From positions 62,001 through 126,000 of the forward strand of contig NZ_LRRU01000014.1 in NCBI RefSeq assembly GCF_001641615.1: 64,000 nt of DNA, written 5' to 3'. This document shows, in pieces, positions 24,401 to 32,164 of this stretch. The notes under the pieces are model-generated. The model was not told where the DNA came from and did not search any database. It saw nothing but the letters and a program-made list of their open reading frames with translations. Made by a program: the position numbers and the translations under genes. Source of the stretch: Pseudoalteromonas gelatinilytica (GTDB lineage Bacteria; Pseudomonadota; Gammaproteobacteria; Enterobacterales; Alteromonadaceae). Within the stretch, counting starts at the first letter, position 1, and every line of letters starts with the position of its first letter.

Positions 24401-24854
24401 TGAGCATTCAATCGCGGCGGGGATGAATAAACACCTAACTAAACCGATTGTTGCTAGTAAGTTGTTTTTAGCAATGAGTGAACTTGATAACACAAAAGAA
24501 GTCTTTTTTGATCAAGCTTTTATACTGTCTCAGTTTGCAAACAATACTAAGTTAGTATTAACTATGTTATCAAAGTTTGCGACTATGGCAGCAGAGCAGT
24601 TATTACAAATCTGTACATTAAAAACTACCGATGAGTTGGTCCGTGTGGTTCATAATGTAAAAGGGTCAGCCGGAAATCTCGGTTTTAAGCGATTGTCAGC
24701 GTGCGCTCAGCAATGTGAAGCTAGGCTTAAGGTAGATGGCGAACTGCCCGAACAATTAAATGATGAGTTGCAATGGCAAATAAAACAGGTCATCGCATTT
24801 ATCATCGAACAAGGATCTACTGATGTTGAAAAGAGCCAAGGTACTGATTGTTGA
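21426..24854 (+). CDS. Hybrid sensor histidine kinase (periplasmic sensor, PAS, HisKA, HATPase, REC, HPt)
   Basis: The 1142-aa membrane kinase starts at a GTG. Domains in order: membrane segment (about 10-32), periplasmic sensing region of about 270 residues (probably Cache-like), second membrane segment (about 308-330), a coiled linker, PAS domains (about 415-525 and 535-645), and a HisKA phosphoacceptor His665 in NLSHEIRTPLNAV. The HATPase has DTGIGI and GVGLGLAIV. A receiver with Asp954 (FMDIQMPEMDG) and a C-terminal HPt with His1076 (HNVKGSAGNLG) complete it. All steps of an intramolecular phosphorelay are present. The gene overlaps the diguanylate cyclase gene by 32 bp, pointing to that response regulator as the target. 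The ligand is unknown. Confidence 0.92.
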   Translation: MNFLPLKHYYRSLAVALIVPLLVAFFLCLHLYNLKLERAIESRQNGFNNISAQLSHAMSAADGLIDTMFKLYEQPLSYDFDPSWARNVNQFDHYYYQTVGDGVGEIVGQGKFASTAYAINQWRRVIALGPSFNTTLSLIQSLEAVAYVNEQGFVYIKRRNTAKSEFLTSVLDNKFRPLLVNSNKLASSPVLTINGHAYFAIGKQRAANSRDYIVLIYDLEAISSWLKKISPNYGEYIFINQDNQVIASSKTQLNTAVSASEHWPNVAVDMRKNNHSHLVQEATNLPIYTRFYESKQALSEPVGYDIFLEFAFLSVFLVMMFSAVFWLSQRIFVKPMTHLMNYLEQHDEGKQALVHYRIPVDWQPWFSRVKKVFSRNEELVQSLQEANKALDSQVQVKSKQLRRSIDAKERHLALLNTMLNNVPDLIYFKNIDGSFLGCNKAYERYIGLPQEKLVGQQLCDISDDNGELNELEKQVLKDRQAYQKRLTTEDNSYLFSIVPFYNEHQQFLGTMAIGRDITEQHNALNALQSSEAKLRSAMEYAANGVLLVSLDDQVLQANKAARKIFAIENANDLKLIDLFAEQSYQTLKNILTELLHEKKKVYHFSLEQQEQQRWLQISVSLVWNAEQTPDYYVVHVQDVTDLVKAKDDAERATLAKSRFIANLSHEIRTPLNAVLGLIDVIALQGLTQPQRNHAEQAKSAANSLLTLLNRMLDFARAESSQVQINKAPFSVPDLIDYCEGITAPLCANKDIEFKVECDKSISDNLMGDQICLQQVLANLLTNAAKFTEQGTVILNLMLVEESAEQQLICFTVKDTGIGISKADQSRLFDAFTQGDESLTRSHQGVGLGLAIVKYEVALMGGEIKLESEKGKGSEFCFCLQLDKAAEPVKKELVSLPSSTDLSGLLVLAVDDNPLNLSIIKSILEQIDVTVVCAKNGEKGIELANSLRPDLIFMDIQMPEMDGCQATRIIRQSFTKEQMPIYALTAHSESEDIEHSIAAGMNKHLTKPIVASKLFLAMSELDNTKEVFFDQAFILSQFANNTKLVLTMLSKFATMAAEQLLQICTLKTTDELVRVVHNVKGSAGNLGFKRLSACAQQCEARLKVDGELPEQLNDELQWQIKQVIAFIIEQGSTDVEKSQGTDC

Positions 24855-25746
24855 TGACGATCCGTTAAACCGCTTGGTATTAGAGAAAACATTGCAGCAA
24901 GACTATGATGTTTTTTGTGTTGAGAGTGGCGAAAAAGCTCTGACGTTTTTAAAAACGCAGACTGTTGATTTGTTGATCTTGGATATTGTGATGCCAGGCA
25001 TTGACGGCTACGAAGTGCTTACTAAGTTAAAAGAAAGCGCGGCCACCAGTATGCTGCCCGTAATATTTATTTCTGCCAATACCAGTCACGATGATGAAGC
25101 TAAAGGCCTTGAATTAGGCGCGATGGATTACATCACTAAACCATTTAGTGCAGCTATCGTGCGTGCCAGAGTGCGTAACCAGCTGCTGATCAAACAAAAA
25201 AATGACTTACTCGAAATGCTCGCCTCAATTGATGGCCTAACCGAGATCCCAAATCGACGTTATCTGGATGAAAATTTAGCACGAGAGTGGCGTCGTTGCC
25301 GTCGGGATCAAACCCCGTTATCGGTGTTACTGATGGATGTTGATCACTTTAAACGTTACAACGATTGCTATGGTCACCGAGCTGGTGATGATTGCTTAAA
25401 ACAAATTGCTCATGCCTTAGTTGGGGCGTGTGAACGAGGCAGTGACTTTGTTGCGCGTTATGGTGGTGAAGAGTTTGCGGCAGTGTTACCCAATACTTCA
25501 GTGAAAGAGGCTATCTCGTTTGCAAATAAATTGCGCAATGCCGTGAATGAGTTAAACATTCCACACAAAGCGTCGCTAAATGCTGACCATGTCACAATTA
25601 GTATTGGTATTGCGACCACTGAAAATGGTCAGGTTTATGCTGAGCAAACCTTACTAGAGGAGGCTGATTTAGGTCTTTATCAGGCTAAGGATGCAGGGCG
25701 AGATCAGATAGTATCGAGAATGATCGCAGTAAATGAACATGAGTAG
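24823..25746 (+). CDS. Response regulator with diguanylate cyclase (REC-GGDEF) output
   Basis: The 307-aa cytoplasmic protein has a receiver domain (residues 1-125) with the acidic pocket Asp11-Asp13, phosphoacceptor Asp54 (LILDIVMPG) and Lys in ITKPFS. A GGDEF domain (about 140-300) carries the active-site motif GGEEF at 214-218. It should make c-di-GMP when phosphorylated. The start lies inside the upstream hybrid kinase gene, so kinase and cyclase form a coupled signalling pair. PleD and WspR are the closest known architectures. Confidence 0.93.
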   Translation: MLKRAKVLIVDDDPLNRLVLEKTLQQDYDVFCVESGEKALTFLKTQTVDLLILDIVMPGIDGYEVLTKLKESAATSMLPVIFISANTSHDDEAKGLELGAMDYITKPFSAAIVRARVRNQLLIKQKNDLLEMLASIDGLTEIPNRRYLDENLAREWRRCRRDQTPLSVLLMDVDHFKRYNDCYGHRAGDDCLKQIAHALVGACERGSDFVARYGGEEFAAVLPNTSVKEAISFANKLRNAVNELNIPHKASLNADHVTISIGIATTENGQVYAEQTLLEEADLGLYQAKDAGRDQIVSRMIAVNEHE

Positions 25747-25760
25747 GCGATTGCCTACTC
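25741..25760 (+). terminator. Hairpin over the stop codon of the diguanylate cyclase gene
   Basis: GAGTAGGC and GCCTACTC (8-bp perfect stem, 4-base loop) span the TAG stop at 25,744-25,746. There is no strong T-run after it on the plus strand, so it may be a weak or bidirectional terminator between convergent genes. Confidence 0.45.
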
Positions 25761-25779
25761 ACCCATTTTAAATTTCTTA

Positions 25780-26160
25780 TTAGCCATTGCTAAGTGATTT
25801 ATAAATCGTATCACCCACGCCAATTAACTTATCATTTTTAAATACAAGTGGCGTACACTCGTCTTTAGTCATCTTGCCATCAGAGTGAATGCTATGCGTT
25901 GCATAGAATAATACTTGATACACATCATCACCTTGCTTTAATAACTCGGTAAAGTTAGGTGTATTTAGTTTGTTTAATACCGTTTGGTAGCTGGTATCTA
26001 ATGCAAGGTTAGAAATCACTTCACGATTATTTTTATGTTGTTGCTGCCAGCTAGATGAGCTTCCCGCCCAATGTGTATCGGCTTCACCGTCAGAAACAGC
26101 AATGACACAACCAGTTAAAAATGGTGCAGTTAGCGCGGCAATTAGAAGTGCTTTTTTCAT
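25780..26160 (-). CDS. DUF3192-family lipoprotein
   Basis: The 126-aa protein has a lipoprotein signal (MKKALLIAALTAPFLTGC, lipobox Cys18), so it is predicted to be anchored in the membrane on the periplasmic side. The mature part contains NLALDTSYQTVLNKLNTPNFTE and a Cys-containing end (DECTPLVFKNDKLIGVGD), a layout I recognise as DUF3192, common in Shewanella and Pseudoalteromonas. The fold may resemble the BamE/OmlA-type beta-sandwich (family inference). No function is established. Single-gene unit. Confidence 0.72.
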   Translation of the reverse strand: MKKALLIAALTAPFLTGCVIAVSDGEADTHWAGSSSSWQQQHKNNREVISNLALDTSYQTVLNKLNTPNFTELLKQGDDVYQVLFYATHSIHSDGKMTKDECTPLVFKNDKLIGVGDTIYKSLSNG

Positions 26161-26323
26161 GTTCTTTTATCCCGAAGAAATTGTTTTTTAGTTATTCACT
26201 TAATAGCAAACTGCTTGCCAAACTTTTAAATCATAACTAAATCAATTGTTTATGTTGTTTTTAGTCAAAAGGCTAAGTTATAAATTACTAACTACTTAGC
26301 TCTATTGACTAATAAATTGCGAT

Positions 26324-27268
26324 TTAGACCAACCTGTTACGCATTTCGCCTTGATTAAATGCTTGGATATTTAACGCAATTTCGTTAACTAAGCGCACGA
26401 TAGATTCTTGGCTGGCCCATGCAATGTGTGGGGTAAGTAATAAGTTTGCACCTTTGTATTGTGCCAGCGGGTTTTCTTGCTCTGCGGGTTCTTTACTGAG
26501 TACATCAACACCGGCTCCGGCAATGACATTATTAGCTAATGCATCAGCTAAATCGGCCTCATTGATGATCCCACCACGAGCAGTATTAATGATGATAGCT
26601 GACGGTTTCATCATGCTTAATTCTGCCGCAGCGATTTGGTTGCGTGTTTCATCAGTAAGCGGGCAGTGAACACTAATAATATCAGCAGTGGTCAGGGCAT
26701 CATTGAAACTAACACGACCTTCACGAGGCGTTTGGCCTTTTCGTTCACTGATGATGACATTGGCACCAAAGGCACGCGCTACATCGGCAACGGCTTTACC
26801 CAGCGAGCCATAACCAACAATAGCCAGTGTTTTGCCGGCAATTTCATTAAAGCTGTAATCTAAACGGCAAAACATGGGGCTTTGTTGCCATAAGCCTTGC
26901 TGGCAATCATTAATGAATCTGTGAGTATTACCCAGTAAATTAGTGATGAGGGTAAAGGTATGCTGCACTACACTCGGTGTTGAATAACCTGCGACATTGG
27001 TCACTGCGATGCCATGCTCTTTTGCTGCACCTAAATCAATGTTGTTAGTCCCTGTCGCTGCAACACATATTAATTTTAAATTAGGTAATTTGCTCATGGC
27101 GTGTTGATCAATCACCACTTTATTACTAACAACGACATCGGCATCTTGGCAGCGCTCAACAACCTGTTCTTGGGCGGTTAAGTCGTAACAGGTTAATTTA
27201 CCTAATTGCGCTAGGGCATCTAACGACGTGTTGGCTAATGTTGCTGCATCAAGGACAGTAATATTCAT
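26324..27268 (-). CDS. D-isomer-specific 2-hydroxyacid dehydrogenase (HprA/GhrB type)
   Basis: NAD(P)H-dependent cytoplasmic oxidoreductase of 314 aa. The Rossmann motif is AIVGYGSLGKAVADVARAFG (about residues 149-168). Catalytic residues are Arg in INTARGGII (about 232), Glu in LSKEPAE (about 261) and His in LTPHIAWAS (about 280), the Arg-Glu-His set of the family. Members reduce hydroxypyruvate or glyoxylate, or similar 2-oxoacids; the exact substrate cannot be read. It is divergent from the zntR-like gene, which starts 94 bp away. Confidence 0.88.
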   Translation of the reverse strand: MNITVLDAATLANTSLDALAQLGKLTCYDLTAQEQVVERCQDADVVVSNKVVIDQHAMSKLPNLKLICVAATGTNNIDLGAAKEHGIAVTNVAGYSTPSVVQHTFTLITNLLGNTHRFINDCQQGLWQQSPMFCRLDYSFNEIAGKTLAIVGYGSLGKAVADVARAFGANVIISERKGQTPREGRVSFNDALTTADIISVHCPLTDETRNQIAAAELSMMKPSAIIINTARGGIINEADLADALANNVIAGAGVDVLSKEPAEQENPLAQYKGANLLLTPHIAWASQESIVRLVNEIALNIQAFNQGEMRNRLV

Positions 27269-27293
27269 GTGCTTTCCTTTTTTAATTTATTGC

Positions 27294-27324
27294 TTGACCT
27301 TGGGGTGTACTCCAAGGTTTATAG
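27294..27324 (+). promoter_or_regulatory. ZntR-type promoter/operator with 19-bp spacer
   Basis: The -35 box TTGACC (27,294-27,299) and -10 box TTATAG (27,319-27,324) are separated by 19 bp containing the dyad CCTTGG-GGTGTA-CTCCAAGG (about 27,298-27,317). This is close to the promoter form bound by ZntR on zntA. Here it precedes the regulator gene itself and the downstream exporter, so the operon would be autoactivated by metal. Confidence 0.83.
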
Positions 27325-27362
27325 TGAGCATAATAATTAAACGCTTCACAATGGAGACGGTG

Positions 27363-27776
27363 ATGAAAATAGGTGAGTTTGCACGCCAGTTGGGTGTCTC
27401 AACAGATACGCTAAGGTACTACGAAAAGCATGGTTTGTTAACGCCAAGTTCGCGCTCAGACGTGGGATATCGTTTTTATTCTGAGAATGACTATAAACAA
27501 ATGGCGTTTATTCTCAGAGCAAAGAATGTTGGCTTTAGTCTGGCTGAGATCAAAGAGCTATTGCAAATCAAGTTTCATAAAGATCAGCATTCTTGTCATG
27601 AAGTTAAAGAAATGACGTTACAAAAACGCGATCTCGTTGCACAACGAATTGCAGAGCTTACTCGCTTTTATGACTCACTTTCATTATTAGCAGATAAATG
27701 TTGTGGCGGCGAAGAGCCTGCTGAAAACTGTTCAATACTAACGACGCTGGAGGATATCGATGGACTTACTCAATAA
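27363..27776 (+). CDS. zntR: MerR-family Zn(II)-responsive regulator, ZntR-like
   Basis: The 137-aa regulator has an N-terminal winged helix (MKIGEFARQLGVSTDTLRYYEKHGLL) and metal-site residues Cys78 (in HSCHE), Cys113-Cys114 (DKCCGG) and Cys123. This matches the ZntR zinc-site pattern, including the CC pair and the nearby His76. The ATG at 27,363 is chosen because family members begin MKIGEFA; an in-frame ATG at 27,351 adds only METV. It overlaps the exporter gene by 17 bp, so regulator and exporter are one transcript under the 19-bp-spacer promoter upstream. Confidence 0.87.
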   Translation: MKIGEFARQLGVSTDTLRYYEKHGLLTPSSRSDVGYRFYSENDYKQMAFILRAKNVGFSLAEIKELLQIKFHKDQHSCHEVKEMTLQKRDLVAQRIAELTRFYDSLSLLADKCCGGEEPAENCSILTTLEDIDGLTQ

Positions 27777-29040
27777 TTTTTGGCATCTATTTTTACTCTC
27801 AGCGCCTTGGTTAATGCTGGGCTTATTCATAGCGGGTCTTCTCAATGTGTATTTGCCTGCTAACTTTCTTAATCGGCATTTAGGCAAAGAAGGGTTATGG
27901 ACCACAGTTAAAGCAGCCTTTATTGGTGCTCCAATGCCCTTGTGTTCATGTGGTGTGATCCCTGCGGCTATTGGTTTAAGAAGGGCGGGGGCGTCAAAAA
28001 GTGCCACCACGGCATTTTTAGTTTCAACCCCTGAAACTGGGGTCGATTCGGTTTCGGTATCTTATGTGTTGCTTGGCCCATTTATGGCGGTGATACGTCC
28101 TATTGCCGCCGTGTGCAGTGCCATTGTGGCCGGTGTCTTAGTGGGCAAAGACAGTGAACTTCATCAACCGCAAAGTACACAATCAGATCAAGAAACTACT
28201 AAAAAAGACTCTTGTTGTAGTAGTAAACAACCTGAGCATAAGACCACAACGAGCTGTTGCAGTAAAGAGGCAACTGCTAAGCCCGCACAAAGTTGTTGTA
28301 GTAAGCAAACACCTCAAGAGCTTGAGCCTGTTAAAACAACAAGTTGTTGTAGTAGCAAGGGATCGCAACCAATTCAGGAGCCACAACACAGTTGCGCAAC
28401 TGAAAAAGCAGCACCTTCGCAGAAAAGCTGTTGTAGCAGTGAGCAGTCAACTAAAGCCGTTGAAAGTCGTTTTAGCAAACTGAAACGTGCAGTGAGCTTT
28501 AGTTGTAACAAGCTGCTTGAAGACACCATGATTTGGTTAATGATCGGTTTATTCTTTGCTGCTCTGGTACAAACTTATGTTCCAGAATCTTTTTTAAGCC
28601 AGTGGGGTAATGGTATTTTTGCGATGCTGGTGGTTATTTTAATCAGTATTCCTATGTATATCTGTGCGACTGCATCGACACCTATTGCGGCAGGCTTATT
28701 ACTCAGTGGTGTGTCTCCAGGGGCGGTGCTGGTGTTTATGTTGGCAGGGCCGGCAACCAACATTGCAACGCTTGGTGTGGTTGGAAAAGAGCTTGGCAAG
28801 CGTGCGGTATTTGCCTACCTAATTGGGGTGATTGGTACGGCGCTGGCATTTGGCTTTTTAACCGATTATTTAGTGGCGCAATATGGTTTTGTGGTGGCGC
28901 CGATGATGGGTGAAGAGCATGAAGTTCTACCACATTGGTTAAGCCTGATAGCAGGTATTGTATTGGCAATTTTAATCCTTAGATTACTGCTAAAAATGGT
29001 ATTAAAAAAGTCGTCTCAAACTGGTAAGAGCATTGCGTAA
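27760..29040 (+). CDS. SO_0444-family Cu/Zn efflux permease with Cys-rich cytoplasmic loop
   Basis: The 426-aa inner-membrane permease belongs to the YraQ/DUF318-type family. Two hydrophobic halves are visible, each with a conserved motif: GAPMPLCSCGVIPAAIGLRRAG near residue 52 and PMYICATASTPIAAGLLLSG near residue 300. Between them, roughly residues 145-235 form a hydrophilic loop with five SCC or CCS(S/K) motifs plus single cysteines, an evident soft-metal binding stretch. Shewanella SO_0444 is the reference for this architecture and exports Cu and Zn-class metals. Coupling with a ZntR-like regulator supports zinc (or Cd) export here. Confidence 0.85.
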   Translation: MDLLNNFWHLFLLSAPWLMLGLFIAGLLNVYLPANFLNRHLGKEGLWTTVKAAFIGAPMPLCSCGVIPAAIGLRRAGASKSATTAFLVSTPETGVDSVSVSYVLLGPFMAVIRPIAAVCSAIVAGVLVGKDSELHQPQSTQSDQETTKKDSCCSSKQPEHKTTTSCCSKEATAKPAQSCCSKQTPQELEPVKTTSCCSSKGSQPIQEPQHSCATEKAAPSQKSCCSSEQSTKAVESRFSKLKRAVSFSCNKLLEDTMIWLMIGLFFAALVQTYVPESFLSQWGNGIFAMLVVILISIPMYICATASTPIAAGLLLSGVSPGAVLVFMLAGPATNIATLGVVGKELGKRAVFAYLIGVIGTALAFGFLTDYLVAQYGFVVAPMMGEEHEVLPHWLSLIAGIVLAILILRLLLKMVLKKSSQTGKSIA

Positions 29041-29151
29041 TTGTTTGTTGTAAAATAATTTTTTTAAATTTACTGGCATTTAACTTGGTTAACTACCGCG
29101 TCTCGGTTCGCATTTAAAATTGCCTGAGTTATAATCCGCCAATTATTTTTA

Positions 29152-29178
29152 ACGGCACGCTCTGCGTGCCGTTTTTTA
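29152..29178 (+). terminator. Rho-independent terminator after the zinc/copper exporter operon
   Basis: Stem ACGGCACGC / GCGTGCCGT (29,152-29,160 and 29,164-29,172) with a 3-base loop, followed by a run of T. It lies between the exporter gene and the acyltransferase gene. Confidence 0.85.
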
Positions 29179-29194
29179 ACTTAAGTAGTTTTTA

Positions 29195-30325
29195 ATGAGT
29201 GAAAGTGTGGATAAATACGCCGACATAAGACCTTACAATGATGATGAAGTAGCTGATTCAGTAGCGCGTTTGATTGCTGATAATGCCTTTGTAGATGTAA
29301 TCGCTAAGTATAACCTACCGCGCTTTTTATCGAACTTCCCATTTATTACTCGCCCATTAGTGCGCAGTCAGCTGCGTAAAAAGTGGGGCAACACCGCATC
29401 GGTTGAGCAAGTTCAGCATGAAGTGGCTGATTATTTAAATAAACTAATCACCCGTACGACTTCAGAAGTAACGTTTTCGGGCATCGATAAACTAGACCCA
29501 AAACAAGCTTACTTATTTATCTCTAATCACCGCGATATCGTGCTTGATCCTGCGTTGGTGAATTGGGGCTTGTTCAAGCACAACATGCCGACAGTTCGCA
29601 TCGCAATTGGTGATAACTTACTGCAAATTCCTTATATCACTGAGTTAATGCGTTTAAACAAAAGCTTTATTGTAAAGCGCTCAGCGAAAGCTCCGAAAGA
29701 GATGTTAAAAGCGTTGTCGCAGCTGTCTGCTTATATCTATGACTCACTTGCTGAAGGCCACTCAATTTGGATAGCGCAAAAAGAAGGCCGAGCAAAAGAC
29801 GGTTTTGACCAAACAGATCCAGCCTTACTTAAAATGTTGCAGTTACAAGGTCGCAAGCAGAAGAAAGAATTTGCTGAGTACGTTCGCGAGTTAAAAATTG
29901 TACCAGTGTCTATTTCTTATCAATACGAGCCTTGCGCGATTGCTAAAGCGAAAGAGCTTTATCACAAACAGCAACATGGTCAGTATGTGAAACAGCAGGG
30001 TGAAGACATTGCTAGTATTGTTGAAGGTTTTAGTACAGCAAAAGGGCATGTACATTTAGCGTTTGGTGAGCCAATTGAGTCTGGCTGTGAATCGCCTGAA
30101 GAGCTGGCAAAAACCATTGATCAGCAAATTGTTGATTCGTTTTTCTTACACCCAGGTAACTATATAGCGGGTGGTTGTACGCAAGCTGTGATTGATGAAA
30201 AAGATGCAGCAGCTTTTAACGAGCGCATCGCGAAAGTGCCAGAGGAGTTAAAACCTTTGGTATTAGCTATGTATGCTAAGCCTTTTCATCGTAAAGCAGA
30301 ACTTGCCACAAGCGAATCTGAGTAA
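29195..30325 (+). CDS. 1-acyl-sn-glycerol-3-phosphate acyltransferase-family protein
   Basis: The 376-aa protein has a PlsC-like acyltransferase domain. The acyltransferase motif appears as ISNHRDIVLDPAL (about residues 109-121), a variant of the NHxxxxD motif, and later motifs include WIAQKEGRAKDG (about 192-203) and KIVPVSISYQYEPCA. It is longer than PlsC (about 245 aa), with an extra N-terminal and C-terminal region. It probably acts on phospholipid or related acyl acceptors at the inner membrane. The specific acceptor is unclear. Confidence 0.78.
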   Translation: MSESVDKYADIRPYNDDEVADSVARLIADNAFVDVIAKYNLPRFLSNFPFITRPLVRSQLRKKWGNTASVEQVQHEVADYLNKLITRTTSEVTFSGIDKLDPKQAYLFISNHRDIVLDPALVNWGLFKHNMPTVRIAIGDNLLQIPYITELMRLNKSFIVKRSAKAPKEMLKALSQLSAYIYDSLAEGHSIWIAQKEGRAKDGFDQTDPALLKMLQLQGRKQKKEFAEYVRELKIVPVSISYQYEPCAIAKAKELYHKQQHGQYVKQQGEDIASIVEGFSTAKGHVHLAFGEPIESGCESPEELAKTIDQQIVDSFFLHPGNYIAGGCTQAVIDEKDAAAFNERIAKVPEELKPLVLAMYAKPFHRKAELATSESE

Positions 30326-30344
30326 GCGAAACAGATAGTTTAAG

Positions 30345-30371
30345 AAGCCACTTTTTAAAGTGGCTTTTTTT
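30345..30371 (+). terminator. Rho-independent terminator after the acyltransferase gene
   Basis: Stem AAGCCACTTT / AAAGTGGCTT (30,345-30,354 and 30,357-30,366) with a 2-base loop, followed by a T-run. Confidence 0.85.
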
Positions 30372-30424
30372 ATGGTTAATTTTCAGGCTATACTTTTACT
30401 ATTACTTATTAACCGGCATTTGTG

Positions 30425-30670
30425 ATGCAACAAATTGAAATATTTGAAATTCCAAGCCCTTGCAAAGGGATATGCCAAGTTAATAACCGGGGCTATTGTA
30501 AAGGTTGCTACCGTAGTCGTGACGAGCGTTTTTATTGGAATAAGTTTACCAATGCAGAAAAACGTAAAGTCATTAGCTTATGCCAACAGCGTTATAAACG
30601 TTACCTTCAGAAAAAACAGCAGGCAGAGCAACAACACACAAACCCTGAGCAAGGTGGCTTTGATTTTTAA
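30425..30670 (+). CDS. DUF1289 family small Cys-rich protein
   Basis: The 81-aa protein starts MQQIEIFEIPSPCKGIC and contains the four-cysteine DUF1289 pattern (PCKGIC ... YCKGCYRSRDE ... W) expected to bind zinc or a similar ion. A basic, Gln-rich C-terminal tail follows. The ATG at 30,425 is preferred over an overlapping GTG at 30,422. Its stop overlaps the end of the convergent gene by 4 bp. Function of the family is not established. Confidence 0.82.
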   Translation: MQQIEIFEIPSPCKGICQVNNRGYCKGCYRSRDERFYWNKFTNAEKRKVISLCQQRYKRYLQKKQQAEQQHTNPEQGGFDF

Positions 30671-31371
30671 AATTTACTGAGGTTGTATTTCGATTTTAAA
30701 AATTGCACCGTGCCGTTTTCATCAAGCTTTTTAAGTACTTTGGTCAGTTGCGGTATTATTGCCGCATGACGCTTATGAACAAAATGAAAGCTCTTCATCG
30801 GCATTAAAACTTGTTTATGGAAGGCTGTTTGGTCAAAGCCAGGGTGCTTAGTCGACAATAAAAAGTCTAACAAGATGGTCCCTTCAACACGTTTTTGCGT
30901 CAGTAAGTTAAGCTGCGCAGTGACATTTCTAACCTTGATCACATCGCCTTCAAATGGGTGGTTATCGATATAACTCTGAGCCGCCGGGTAGCTTGACTGA
31001 ATTGCTAACGATTTAAGTTCTTCATATTGACATTGTCGGCAATTTTTCAGTAGCACTAAATTAAAATCAAAAAGTGGGTAGTCCACCTTCAATAAATTAG
31101 GATAATCATCTTTAACATCAGCAATACGGCCTAGCTGTCCATCAAGCACTCCTTGGTTTGCGGCAACCAGTGCATTTTGATGATTAAAATCGATTATATG
31201 GATTTCATAGCCAATTTCTTTGTATGCCATTTTCATTAAATCAATAACATAGCGAGCTTGTGGTGTATCGGCAGGGCGATTAAAGATCAGTAAATTGGTG
31301 CTGGCACTACTTGAGAAGCAAAAAAACAGCAAAAATAAGGCGAATCTGTGACTCAGATATTTTGACAACAT
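30667..31371 (-). CDS. Periplasmic substrate-binding-like protein (SBP_bac_3 type)
   Basis: The 234-aa secreted protein has a signal peptide (about residues 1-23, FALFLLFFCFSSSAS) and a two-lobed binding-protein pattern (NLLIFNRPADTPQARYVIDLMKMAYKEIGY, then DGQLGRIADVKDDYP). No permease or ATPase gene is adjacent. In Alteromonadales many such orphan proteins act as sensors or have unknown roles rather than feeding a transporter. Ligand unknown. Confidence 0.65.
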   Translation of the reverse strand: MLSKYLSHRFALFLLFFCFSSSASTNLLIFNRPADTPQARYVIDLMKMAYKEIGYEIHIIDFNHQNALVAANQGVLDGQLGRIADVKDDYPNLLKVDYPLFDFNLVLLKNCRQCQYEELKSLAIQSSYPAAQSYIDNHPFEGDVIKVRNVTAQLNLLTQKRVEGTILLDFLLSTKHPGFDQTAFHKQVLMPMKSFHFVHKRHAAIIPQLTKVLKKLDENGTVQFLKSKYNLSKF

Positions 31372-31520
31372 GCGTTCCTTGCGTACATAAATTGCTCGTT
31401 AATTTACTGATATGTGTTTCCAAAATCAAGTTTATACGCGGGCTTTTAAACTAATAAAAGGGATTAAAGCCTGTTAATTTTGTTATACTTGCTAAATTAA
31501 AATTTTATTGCTGAGAAAGT

Positions 31521-31721
31521 ATGAGTTTCAATCTATGTAAATTGCCACGAGAGCAAAAATATCAAATTCAACTGGATTACGAAGCGTCTTTTTGGGCTTA
31601 CCAAATAAAGCGTGGTAAAAACACCCGTGAAGGTGTTTATACTGCAATAAATAGTCGTCCAATATCTGAGCAAGCGTTCTTAAAGCAGCAGTTTGAGCAT
31701 TACCTTTCGCTAATGAGCTAA
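31521..31721 (+). CDS. Small hypothetical protein upstream of a GNAT acetyltransferase
   Basis: The 66-aa protein has no recognised motif: mainly polar, with aromatic residues (QLDYEASFWAYQIKRGKN), no signal peptide and no membrane segment. It ends 2 bp before the acetyltransferase gene and is almost certainly co-transcribed with it. Not recognised; the tight linkage is the only clue. Confidence 0.6.
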   Translation: MSFNLCKLPREQKYQIQLDYEASFWAYQIKRGKNTREGVYTAINSRPISEQAFLKQQFEHYLSLMS

Positions 31722-31723
31722 CC

Positions 31724-32149
31724 ATGACTGCGTTTAGATTTTGTTTACTTGAGCCAATTAAAACGCCGTTAGTAAATAAATTTTATGATAAACACAAGAC
31801 ACGCGGTCGAGCGACCAAAGCTGACCAAGTATGGGTTGCCTACAAAGAGACAGAAATAATTGCCGCTTGCCGAGTTCAAAACCAAGCTGGGCTGTTATTT
31901 TTATCAACCCTTTATGTGGATGAAATGTGGCGGGGTCAAAAAATTGCTTCACAATTACTTGCTACCCTAACTGCATCACAAAAAGGGACGGTTTTTACCT
32001 TCGTGTACCAAAATCTGATTGATTTTTATCTACAAAATGGGTTTAACTATGCATTAACATTACCCAATTCTTTGCAATCGTTGTTTGAGGTATATGCGCA
32101 TCGAAACGTAGTTGCGATGCACTTTACGCGTGACACAGTGCCAAGTTAG
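31724..32149 (+). CDS. GNAT-family N-acetyltransferase
   Basis: The 141-aa protein has the GNAT acetyl-CoA binding region near residues 65-85 (LYVDEMWRGQKIASQLLATL, the Q/R-x-x-G-x-A/G loop as RGQKIA) and a following beta strand (VFTFVYQNLIDFYLQNGFNYA). The acceptor cannot be deduced. It is translated with the 66-aa gene directly upstream and followed 15 bp later by the large receptor gene. Confidence 0.78.
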   Translation: MTAFRFCLLEPIKTPLVNKFYDKHKTRGRATKADQVWVAYKETEIIAACRVQNQAGLLFLSTLYVDEMWRGQKIASQLLATLTASQKGTVFTFVYQNLIDFYLQNGFNYALTLPNSLQSLFEVYAHRNVVAMHFTRDTVPS

Positions 32150-32164
32150 CAATTTGGAACGTCA

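Noticed and set aside
28154..28483. Repeat-like DNA and an alternative-frame open reading frame in the exporter gene
   Set aside because: The repetition comes from codons for SCC/CCS motifs in the real frame (27,760-29,040); the alternative frame is low complexity (Val/Lys-rich).
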